From Centropus unirufus (taxonomy: Eukaryota; Chordata; Aves; Cuculiformes; Centropidae), in the NCBI GenBank assembly GCA_013397695.1, contig VYZI01000033.1:3893066-3957065 (forward strand): DNA of 64,000 bases, given 5' to 3'. Positions 13,331-24,800 of the stretch are shown in pieces. The stretch's first letter is position 1; each line of letters starts with the position of its first letter. The notes under the pieces were generated by a model that had not been told where the DNA came from, ran no database searches, and worked only from the letters and a program-made list of their open reading frames with translations. The translations under genes were made by a program, and so were the position numbers.

Positions 13331-13787
13331 TTCCACAGTTTAACCCCAGCCAGTGACTGTGCACTACACAGTCACCTGCTTATTCTCCCCCACCGGGATA
13401 GGTGAGAGATTTAGAAGAATAAAAGTGAAAAAACTCGTGGGCTGAGACAAAGACAGTTGGGAACACAAAACACTAATTCTAAACATTCCCTCCTTCCCTT
13501 CTTTGTCCCCCAGATTTATACGCTTAGCATGACATCATATGAAATGCAACATCCCTTTGGTGAGTTGGGTTCAGCTGTGTCCCCTCCCAGCTTAGTGTGC
13601 ACCCCCAGCCTCCTTGCTGGTGGGGTTGTGTGAGAAGCAGAAAAGGTCTTGACTTTGTGTAAGCACTGTTCAACAATAACTAAAATCTCCCTGTGTTATC
13701 AACAGTGTTTTCAGCACAAGCCCAAATCATAGTCCTATACTATCTGCTATGAAGGAAATTAACTCTATCCCAGCCAAATCCAGGACA
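13331..13787 (-). mobile_element. Solo LTR of an avian endogenous retrovirus, antisense
   Basis: Read on the minus strand the element starts TGTCCTGG at 13787 and runs about 457 bp to a decayed 3' end near 13331. A TATA box (gtataaat) lies at 13514-13521 on the minus strand, where an LTR promoter would sit, which fixes the orientation. The flanks carry ctcaa (13326-13330) and ctcat (13788-13792), a 4-of-5 match consistent with a 5-bp target-site duplication. I recognise the overall sequence as a high-copy LTR family of neoavian birds. There is no internal retroviral sequence on either side, so this is a solo LTR. Divergence from the remembered family is clearly visible, so it is not a recent insertion. 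Confidence 0.85.
13514..13521 (-). promoter_or_regulatory. TATA box of the solo LTR
   Basis: Reads gtataaat on the minus strand, inside the LTR in the U3-like position upstream of where transcription would start. It may be a relic promoter. Nothing in the sequence shows that it is active. Confidence 0.5.
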
Positions 13788-14908
13788 CTCATTTAAAGGG
13801 TTTCCTCCTCCCCATATATCTCTCATGATATTTATCAGTACAAAAAATGCCCTGCAAATCCAGCCGAGTCTGTGAGTCACTTATTGCAAAGGTAAATAAA
13901 TCCAGAACAGGCATTGTAAAGGTTTAACAATGGAATGGATTGTAGTTATAAATAGTCAGCAGGGTTTATGATTGTGAGCTGCGTTTACACATCTTTCCTC
14001 CCACAGAGTGACAGAATTAAATCGAAAGATGACAGGAAGATGATGGGTGGGGAGTTGATGGATGCAATTGTCCTCTCCTGACTGCTTTCAAAAAAGGGGA
14101 TGAATTGTTTTATGCTACTGTCTTGCACAAAGCCACTGTCTTTCCTGAGTACCCAGGAAAAGGTGGCACAAAACACGGCTTTTGTATTTGCAGCTCTGGA
14201 GCTTGGGGTTGAGCAACTGCTTCGTGAGTTCATGTGCAGGAGTGACAGTTCAGGGCACAAAGCAGATTAGCTACTATTAATTACTATGAGTCCCTTAAAG
14301 CATCTTCTGCGGTGGAATTAATAAATAATTAGTTGCTGCTGGAAGCAACTGAGATTTTAAACATATGAAAAGGCAGTGATGATTCAGAACTGTATCACAT
14401 TAGCTTTGTATTAGTGATGAGGTTGAGGATGACCATGAAATTGCGACAGTGGCAAAATCCTACCAGCCATCTAGACAACTGCCATTTAAAAGTGATGCTT
14501 GTAAGAGCTGAAATATTTTTATTCTCCTTAATTCCTATCCTGGACCCATACCAAGAGGATGAGTTTGTATTCAAGGGTCTGTTTGTTGGCCGTCTGCTGG
14601 AAAGATTTTGCTGAATGACTTATTTGGGCTAATGTAATTAAGCTTCTTAGAACTTAGAGCCAAGCCAAAAAAAATACTTGTTTAAGTGTGCTGCAGTGCT
14701 CCTGGTCATGCTGTCCTTGCACTGACTATGCAGGCTGGCAGGGAATGGCTGTGTCTGCATCAGCAAGAAGCCTTGTGCTGCAGGATCCATAGCAGTGCAG
14801 GGAGCACCGAGGGTCTGTGGATGAAAAAATGTTTTTGACAAGAATGAAAACGTTAACATGGTGTAACAGTCTCAGAGTGGATATTGTAACGTAGGTGCAC
14901 ATTAAAAA
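13788..14908. other. Non-coding spacer between LTR and CR1
   Basis: About 1.1 kb of unique-looking sequence follows the LTR. Both strands carry short open frames of under 100 codons without motifs. No gene or repeat could be recognised. Confidence 0.5.
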
Positions 14909-15215
14909 TTTCAGGCTTAAGGAGGGAAGGCAGAAGGGGATCTTTGTGCTCTCTCCATCTGAAGAGATTGTGTGGACAAGACAGGCACAGAGTTGCTTGA
15001 TAACCAGACAAAATGCAACAGTGATTAGTTGCAACAAAGGAATATCCAATTAAATATAAGGGAAAAAAAAAATCAGAATGGTGATATTTAAACACTAGAA
15101 CAGATTAGCCAGGGAGGTTGTGGAATTTACCTGAACAACCTAAGCTTGTGCTGCTGGCATCTGGAGCAGATGACCTCTAGAGGTCTTTTATGGCCTAAGT
15201 TAGCATCTAGTCCTA
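14909..15215 (+). mobile_element. CR1 LINE, 3' part, truncated and internally deleted
   Basis: From about 14909 the sequence follows the CR1 3' region: the motif around 'aggcttaaggagggaaggc', then 'ggggatctttgtgctctct', then 'gaacagattagccagggagg' at about 15100, then 'gatgacctctagaggtct' near 15168. About 60 bp normally found between the last two motifs is missing, so there is an internal deletion. The usual 3' octamer repeats are not visible. CR1 is the dominant LINE of birds. Copies are normally 5'-truncated because reverse transcription starts at the 3' end, which fits this piece. Divergence is high, so the copy is old. The boundaries are approximate. Confidence 0.8.
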
Positions 15216-18200
15216 GCCTATGTCCACAAGTCCATACATGGTGTGCTTCATGAAGAAAAGAGGTTACTTCAGATTAGTCTTATTGAATAGCATTTGAAGG
15301 TTTTAATTTCAGCGGAGAGGAATCCAGTTCAGGCAGGTAGTGTCTCTCTGTGATGCAAAGTGCTGTAAGCAGACAAAAAAATCTGACAATTCATTTCCAA
15401 AGTGTTTCCTCTCTTTTTTTTTAAGTTATTTTTTTATATCATTATGATTTCTTTAGATTTTCCCTAGTGGATTGTGTCAGGAGCGTCCAGCATGAACTAG
15501 ATAACTGATACTTAATCACGATCAGATCTATTGTTTAAAATTAATTACAGGTGGAAAAAAAAAAACCCTAAAAACTGTTGTTGCAGACCCACTCTGTGTA
15601 ACAGTCTGGAAGTGTCAGCAGTCTGCAGCAGATTGGAAAAGCTCCAGCTCTCTTCTCATACTCATATGTTTTCATGCTCTGGTGCTGTGATAGATTTTTG
15701 GTTTCTCAGATTTCAGTTTAGCTTTTAGATTTACTTGAACTGCTCTAACAGTGAAATGTAGTTGTTGTTCAGTGGGGCTTGCAGCCAAGTATAGCAGATA
15801 AAAGGCTTATCTCTCTTCTACTGTGTTCGACATTTTTAAAAGTTGCTTTTAGTTTCAAATGTGAACAATACAGAGAGGATTAGCTTTATCTTAACAAATG
15901 CAACAATGCAGTGCAACAGAGATGCAGAGGCATCCAGGCTGAAACTCTTAGTATCTGAGGTACCTCAAAATGGGTTCAGTGTAAGGATACTGACACACAG
16001 TTCAATATTCCTTTTTATTCTGACCAAAATATCTGCTCTTTTTTTAAAATTTGGTTTGCCTTTTCTTATCTCCTCTTCTAGTTCTATTCCCTTTTTTCAT
16101 TTCCTCTTTGTGCATACTATTTTTACATACCATATCCCTGGAATTTCTGGGGTTTTTATGTCATTTGCTTATCCTGCAGGTTTTCCATCCTTTCTCGTTT
16201 TTTGTTACCTTTTCCCTGATATTTTCTCTGCCTATTTCTTTAACCTTCCTCAGCATTAGTCATGCAGCAGCCCAGTTTCATTTGTATCCTTAGTTATTGT
16301 TGTAAAATTGTGCATTCTTTTCCTTATTCCATTTTCATGCATGGGAGGATATGATTTTGCTTCTCCAGAAAAGTAAATCCCCCAGCAGTGCACTGAAATG
16401 ACTGTTTGCTAACAATAATCATCACAGCATCCTTAGGCCTCCCAACTCCAGGATAGTACTGAAATAGCAACAGCGCATAACTGGATGCAGGTCCTGGAGG
16501 TCTGCAGAGGTTGAGGGGTCTTTGTGAGGTTTGTGTTGCGGAGCTTTCCTTAGCATGCCCTTGCCACACTGCAAAACACAGCTCTGATGCCTTTGTAGGC
16601 TTTCTCTCGCGGCTGTTAAGGGTGACCTGGTCCATGAATGCCTTCCAAAGCAGGTTTCTCTTCTTTGTCACCTCTGATTAGCCTGACAACAAAATGTGTG
16701 TATCCACTCTTCTGACTGCCACAGCCACTCACTGATTCTGATCAATAGTGACCTCTTTAAGGTTCAATTGTTTAGCTTCGGTTTTGCGCATTAATTTAGT
16801 TCTATAAATCACTGTTTCCTTCCTCCCCCCTCATCTCCATTTGCCATTATCTGATGCTGTTTGCTTGGAGCAGTCATCTAAGTGACAGGTCAGCAGCAGA
16901 CCTTAAATGAGTTAAGGCTTTGGCTCCTGAACATGGCACTTAGAAAGATGGAAGCAGAGAAGCATAGCTGGTTCAGCTTTTGCTTTTACTGGCTGTAGCT
17001 TCAGCCACTGTATGGGCTGAATCGTGGTCAGGTCCAAATCCAATACAGTGATACTGAAAGTTGCCAGAGCTCTGTCATCTGCAGTCTTTGTCATCTTCAT
17101 TGTGAGTTATATGGCTTTGAATGCTAGAACCCCTGTAGATTTTTTACTTTAATTTTGCATATTAAAAGGAGAAATTGAGGAAATATTTTATTTGCTAAAT
17201 TGCCTTTTAAAAAAAAAAAGTAAAATTGGTGATGAGCATGATCTACCTTCTTTTCCATCTGTTTTATGCCCACTGATGGGTATTGCTCAACGCTGGTGTG
17301 TATTCCTGGGGCTCATTGCATAGATGAGGCTCTGGGGAAAGTGGCCCTAGTGTTCCACAACAGAAGGACCTGAAGAAAAGAAGTGATATGGAGTGCTTTT
17401 GGTACTGTATGTCTTTGCTGTTGTGTAACTGGTAGGAATACTGTCTCTTGCTGCTTAGGCTTAGTAGAACTCTAAGCAGCAAAAGACAGCATTCCCACTC
17501 TGGTAGCCATACTGCAGGACTGTCATGCGTGATATTGCCCTGGGAACATTTATTTGAGAAGCCCTTTGTCACTGTCTCAGTTGTGTCTCACCCATGAGAA
17601 TTGCAAGGTCGTAAGGGCTGTTCCATAGTTCTGTGTCTGACGGAGGAAATGAGCCTTGTATAAATTGTTCCTTCTTTGTAGAGAAGCGAACAGAAAGATA
17701 TATTGACTATTTGCACGCAGCTCATTGAGTGTCTTCCTTCTTGGTCCCTGGCTAACCAGAGGACTGGCACTGTCATCCTCAAATCCTCAAATGAAATTCA
17801 AACTGCAGAAGCTGCAGATGAGGAGAAATGAGTACCTGGAAACACTGTTGAGGGTTTTGGTGGCTGGCATCTAACTGCGAGAGTTGGATCCTTAAAACTC
17901 AGGGTGTAGAGAATTAGTAATTTGTTACAGAGTTCAGCAACTCTCTGGGTAAAACAGAACAAGGCTATCCAATATGCAGGATATTGAACCCAAATTATAC
18001 AACTGATAAAAAGCAAGGAACAAGAGACTTCACTATAGTGCCTGCCTAATAAATCTATTCTGAGAGAAAGAGCAGGAGCTGCAGGAGTTGCATTACCAAG
18101 AGTCACTGGATTTGCTACATGGAAATTAGTGAGATTCTGCTCATGCTGCTTATTGAGTATCAAAGATCTGTCTTTCATGTTGGTAAATTAAGGTTGTGCT

Positions 18201-19420
18201 TTTTAGTATTTCTCTGTAATAATGGGCTTCCTGCTTCTCTTTACTCGTTCATATTTCAACTGGTTATAATTAGTAGTGGCATACATTTGGCAGGCAGCAA
18301 TGGGCAGGTAGCCATGCCACTTAGTGGAACTGGAGATTGGGAAGCAGTGACTGCTGTCCTGGCGCTTCTCTAAAAACTTAGAAGTTGACACCGCTGAAAC
18401 CCTCACTTCCCTAGCATTTGATTTCTTGGATGCAAATTGTATTAGTAAACCAAACTTTGTACCTTATTTTATAATATTTGTCAATGACTTTCCAATAACA
18501 TTTAGCACATTTCCCATTTCTTCTCTAATTCAGCAAAATCAGGCTTTGAGAAAAAAAATAGCTGTATCTCAACATATAGATAAGCTTAGCAGCTGTCTAG
18601 TACTAATTTCATTATGTCCTTCATTAGCACCATTACTTCTTACTGCCTTGCAGTTTCGTTAAAGGGCAGTGGGGACACTGTAGTTTTTAAAATCTAGTAA
18701 AGACTAAATTTGAATAAACTGTAGCTAATTATAAATGCAACTGGACACATGCTGTAGAACAAAACTATACAATTCCACTTCCTCTGTTATCGCAAAGTGT
18801 TTTCCTTGCCTAATGTACTAGCCTGGTTTTCCAGAACAACCTCTCCCTTTCTTGTTGCATTACTTTCCAATTTAGCTTTAGAGTTTTCAGGTTTGTGATT
18901 CAAAAGAAACTAAAATTGTAGAGATTATTTTAAATGACTGATGCAGTCCTCATCTACCTTCCCCTTCTTACCTAAGTGAGCACAATTAAATGTTCAAGTG
19001 CAAATGTCACAACAGAACTAATTTGGCCACAGATTAAGACAGTCTCATTTTACGGTGGACTGTGAACTGCTGGCACTTGGATCTCCTCCTCAGTGCTGGC
19101 AAATGTGAATGACAAAATATCAGGAGTATGATCACAGAAATGTGTGAATGCCTTAAAAGTAATTTTAGAGCTTTACTTCATTTGTGTTTTCTATAAAAAT
19201 CTTGATTTCTTGGCTTTTTGGCTGCAATCCAGCTGCATTTCAGGTGCAAAGATGAATGCTGCATACAAACCCTAGTTTGAAAGAAAAGCTGAAATTATTA
19301 TGCTGCTCCAGGATCTTGGAACTTTAAACAAAATAATCTAGTTTTCCCAAGATAAGATTTTGAATTCCAATAGCTTCAGCTATTTGTGTTTGTCTCCATC
19401 TTTTAGCTGATTTTCAGCTC

Positions 19421-19442
19421 AAGAAAGAAAGAAAGAAAGGAA
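19421..19442. repeat. (AAAG)n microsatellite
   Basis: Four to five AAAG units in a purine-only run, with no transposon body recognisable beside it. Confidence 0.85.
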
Positions 19443-21789
19443 ATACGAAATTAGAAGGTGCAAGTAATCATATCAGAAGCAGTCAGATGGACTTGCAGAG
19501 GCCATAGGGGTGTATTTCTCTCTATGTCCCAGTGCTGAGTTTTTTGTTTCCCAAGTACATAATTTTTAGTTGGTTCCCAGTGTTGTTTTAAGAGCAGTAG
19601 GGTTTCTCTTTTTTGTTTGTTTGTTTGTGGGTTTTTTTGGTAACAAATATGTCCTGCAAATTTTGTTGTGCAGAAAATGTTTCAGGATTTTCAGTCTGAT
19701 CATTTCATGAGGAGAGGAAAAGTATTTAATGAAGATTGGCTTGGGCCATCACCTTTGTTTATTGGAAAGGCTGAGAGCCTTTGGCCCTTTACTTTCCTGC
19801 GTTCCTCAGATACTAGTTACATGAACTTTCACTTTTCCTCTATTTCTGCAAAGTAGTCCTAGTTTCAGTAGGCTTCCCACAGTGGTGAATTGTTTGTCTT
19901 GTTTTGACTATCAAGACTGTAGTGGTGCCACAAAAGGACACCACTCATCACTGATCTCCATCAAGACATCGAGCCGTTGACTACTACCCTCTGGTAGTAA
20001 TCCAACCAATTCCGTGTCCACTGGTCTCCAAAATAGACAGGAAAATATGAGGTCTGTTTTTAAAAATGCAAAATCAGTACATCTGCTATGAAATACAGCA
20101 ATACCCACTGCAGTCAGTTCACCCTAAACAGCAAAGTTACTTTTGTTTGAGGTTGGGAGCTCAGCTCTGGCTTTCTTGGTACACTATAGACATGGAATTA
20201 CATTGGGAAGGGCTGCACAGGGGCGGGGGGGATTCTTTCAGTCACCTAAAGTGGACACTTTAGACCATCCTACACCCTGTGGTGAACGAAGGAAGACTTC
20301 ACAGCGCCAGAACAATATGCTTAAGTTACAAGCAGGTATGTGTTTCAGACGATGCTGCTGTTCCAGGATTTGCTCAATGTGATGTGATGTAAACTCTGCA
20401 GCCATTTGTTACAGCAGATAAGCAGAATGTCAGGAAGCAGCTTACTGTGCATTTCTTCTCTGCTTAAAAGGCTTCTTGAGCTTATAATTAATAAGCAGCA
20501 GAATATTAGATCTATCATAACTTTACTAGATGGATGGTAAATTATTTAGCACTGAAGGTAGTCAGAAAGTACAGTAAACCTGTTGTCTGTCAAAGCTTTT
20601 CCTGTGCATTGGAATAGCAGCCACTGGTCTATTGAATAGAACGCTTAAAGAACTGTAATATGCTCATGAATTGTTATTGAGTGGAAATCCCACATGGGAT
20701 TCTTAAACTATTCCTATTTGCTTCAGCGGAACCTCTGGTCCAATAATATCGCATGATCATACAATCAAAATAAGAGAAACTTTGGGGTTAAATAGCAGAG
20801 TTGCATGCGGTTTCTGTGTATGCACCTTTCTAGAGACGCATTTAAACTGAAAAAATGTTTCAGGACTACACAGAGATTAAAGTATTACTGTCTGAATCCT
20901 TCAAAAATAAAAATTCCTAAAGTAGCCTGAAATTTTTCATTACTAATTCCGCTCGAACCTGATTCTTTTAAGACGCGATGCTGTAGTGAGATCATAGTTC
21001 AATGTCTCCTGCACATATGAAAAAAAAATTACATAGGCAGTACAATAAGGTAAGTTTATATTTAGCAGGGCGTACTGGCTGACGTGCAATAGATCTCCTG
21101 TGAGCTAGGTCCTACCAGGAGCAGCTGGATGCTGAAGAGGGCTGCTGAGCATGGGGCTGCGGTGTTACGTCTCCTCCAGGAAGGTGATGGGGAGCAGGTG
21201 CTGCTGACTCACCAGCCGATGAGAGTGCTGATGCTCATCATAAGCAGCTGGCTATGAGTAACACTGCTGCACAGGAAGCTTTTGTGTGCCTCTGGCTGTC
21301 TTTCTTAGCAGTTTCTGTTCTTGTTTTCTCTTAAGGTCAGCTCTTTTATTAAGGTGATCAAAGTGCGTCTTCAAGAGAGGAATGAGAAAAGATTCAGGTG
21401 ACGGGCACGTTGATTGTGCACGCACCTGCACGTTTGTTGGATCGCAGCACTGGGTCTGTACTTTAATAATGGACTATATCAGCAGTTCCCTAATGTGCTG
21501 GTACCCACCTGTTCATCAGAGCTCAGTTCAGCGTGCGCGTAGGTGATTGCTTATACAGTCAATTACCCTGTGCAGTGAGGCAGCTTCGCTTTCTGGAAAC
21601 AAAGTAAAGCTGGGAGTTAGTGAATTGCGTTGTTGCTCTGCTTTCATTGTTGCACTGCAGCCAGCGGGGAGCAAGTCCTGCTGAGTCTGGTCCCACTGAA
21701 AATACAGGGCTGGAGTATACAGGTCTGTAAATATAAAAGACCAGGTAAAGCCTCAGGTCCAACACCTATTGTAAAGCTTGTTTTTCTCC

Positions 21790-21805
21790 TTTTTTTTTTT
21801 TTTTT
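21790..21805. repeat. Poly-T run
   Basis: An uninterrupted run of 16 T follows a pyrimidine-rich stretch. It is low-complexity sequence with no attached retroposon visible. Confidence 0.9.
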
Positions 21806-24800
21806 AACTGCTAGAGCTATGTAAAACAACCTGAAGGATTTTCAGTCCGAAGGATTTTTACTCCCAAACTTTTGCTGGGGGATGGAGTGGAAATGGCATA
21901 GCTGCAAACTGAAGCCCTTTTTCAATTCATGCATAACACACATTGTTGTGAACATCACTAAGCAGGAATTAAATTCTCACATTTGAACAGTTTAGTTCTT
22001 TGGAGAGGCGCTACTTAGTTCATCTTTAAAAGCTTGAGGCCATTTCTTCATAATAGTCTGCTAATGCAAGGACTGTGCTAAGAGGTTGCTTCTAAAAGCT
22101 TGTCACGTTTATTTATATCCTTGATGGAAGTGAGCACTGCGAGAAAGCTTCTCTATTAGGGCTGCGATGTAAGAGAAGTGAGTATGGAACAGCTTTGAAG
22201 GACCTGCATGATCAATCAGATAGGACAGTTGCAACACTTCATTGTTTCTGCTTTGGCAAGCACTGACTGCTTAGCTTATTAGAGCCCTCTTCACAGCAAC
22301 AGCAAATGTTCAGCCTCGATGCAGACAGCTAGATTTGTAGCAGTTGTGTGAACTTTTTGGGATAGCATAAGACTGGAGGTGACAGTCCTGAATTTTTCCT
22401 CCTCCTGATAGGCAGTGGGTACTGTTTCAATTCAGATGATCAATCTTTGGCCAGTGTCCTGTGTTAGACGCTTCCTAATACAGCAAAGTCTTGCTTGGGA
22501 ACCAGAGCAGGATGGGAAATTGTTTTCTATCTTGGGAGGTAGTCTCAAAAAAAAAAATTCCTCATATAATATGGGATAAAACCAGCTACTAGTATCTAAA
22601 TACCTTGTGTTAAATCCAGGACATTTCAGTGGGCTCCTGCTGCAACATACCTGTGCATGTTTAGTTGGAACACTTCTGCCTGCAAGTTCACATCAGATTC
22701 TTCATAGGGAGAGAAGTTCAGTCAGGATTAAAAAGGATTAGAAGTCCTGGATGGAAACAGTAGACTGCAAAAATGGTGGGTCCCATGTAGTCCTCCTTGA
22801 ATTGCAGTCCTTCAGCAGTTTCTTTGCCTCTTTAACCACTGGTAACCACGTCTGTTTTTCACAGCTGGCTGTATTGAGTCTGTAAGAAAATGTACCTATT
22901 TCTAGTAGCTTTGTAGAAGACACAGTTGGTCCAGTTGCAGTGTAATATAAACATATGATTAGTTTCTTGCTATCTCATACTCTGCAGTGCTGCATATGGC
23001 TGGTGTTTCTGCTGTGTGCCTTCAGATCTGACTCAAGTAGCTGGATCATTTCTTACCTGCTTAAGGAATTAAATGATCATCCAATGAGAAAGGATTTCAG
23101 CAGGTCTAAAGCTCACTGCACTCTCTCTGATTCTTATATCTTGTTATCCTTCCTTTGCTAATTTTCTGGCAGACAAATGTGTTCTTTTGTTGCTGTCTGC
23201 ATACAAATATTTAATTAAAATTGGATATGGTAAAGCTTCTCGGAGGCAGCTGTTGTCCCTACCTCCACATGCAAAGAGTCATTTTAACAATGGCTTCAAA
23301 ATGCCTGGAAAAAAGCTGTGACCTAATCAGTAAATCCATGATAGTAGCAGATCAAGGAGGGACCACATGTGTCCATCACTGCATTTGGCAGCACAGCTGG
23401 CTGCAGCTTGCCTCAGGATCACACAGCAGCAGCCAGAGCTTTACCTGCTGGAGAGCAAAATATTCATGAAGGCATCAGGCTTTTAAAGAAACGAAGAACA
23501 AGGAGATGCTGCAAAGCTGACCAGGCTTGAATCTCAAAGCATAGGAGCTGTAATCATTCACTACTGAGTATTTCAGGGAGCAAAATCAGTTTGCTGGCTC
23601 TGCTATAGCCTTCAGCTGCCCACCAGGCCTCTGTCATGAACCAGCATGCTCATTAGCACCATGGGGCAGGTTTTCTTTACCAGAAAGCAGCACACTGAAA
23701 ACTGTAGTGAAAAACGTCATTTTTTTATGCAGCAGAAGCACTTTTAGTACGTTAAGGCAACAGCATTGCATTGACTGCTGCCTTTCTCATTAAAATGTCT
23801 CAGCAAATGATGTTGAGTAGCTTCCTCGACCTTTTCCATCCACAAGCATGCAGGCAGGATATTCAGACGTAGGACATTTAAAAACCAACAAACAGGACAA
23901 AACAAACGGATTATGTATTTTTTATTTAATAATGAGTTCCATTTTATCTGAGTAATAATAAAAACCTGGGGTATTTTTACATGAAAAAGATTAATTATCA
24001 CAGAAATCATTGAAAATGTACAGCTGCAGCGAGGAAAGCATTGGGAAAAAACCACTTCAGCATTGTATTCTTGTTTTACCTGGTTAAGTTTTGACCTTGG
24101 GTTTTTTAATCATAAGAAGTATCCAAGTTAAAAGCAGATGTTCCCTAGTAACTGCATATACAGACTAGTTAATTAATTTGCCAGCAGGTGAACAGGAGCC
24201 ATAGTTGGAGGATGAACTGGCAGTTCCCTAACTAATCTGTTGGTTTTACCAGAATATAGTATCCATAATAGTGACAAAGAAGAATGATAGTTTCTTTTGA
24301 GACAATCTTTTTCATGCTGTAGATGTAATAAAAAATAAAACAAAGCTGAAGGAGAAAAGAAAATGGAAAGAGAGAGAGGAACCCCACAGTCATTGAAAAC
24401 TAAGAGGCAAGTATATGGGAATCAGTTTCATCAGTCCTATTTGTCATTTTTATATGTAGTTTTGAAAGAAAACTAATTAAAGGAAGTGAAGTTATTTCTC
24501 TTGGTCTGGCATCCATTAAAATCCCCTTGAATATGTAATGAATGTGGTTAATATAACAGAAGATCTAAACTGAAAAGGAGGGATGCTCTCATCCTAGCTC
24601 TTGCCTTTCCATTTTACCCAGCTGTTGTGTGTTGGAGCACATTTTTTCTAAATGTAGTAGTAAATGCTCAAGATATTTTTATTACAGTTCTCATTTTACA
24701 ATAGTGTCTTACCTTATCAGAGAAGGAAAATCAAGACTGTTTCACTCTTCAGGACTGTTGTGCATGTTTTAAAATCAGTGAACAAGGTTGAATGCTCTCT

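Noticed and set aside
15843..16259. 138-codon + frame rich in Phe and Leu
   Set aside because: Composition is that of translated T-rich DNA, and a second frame is open over the same bases.
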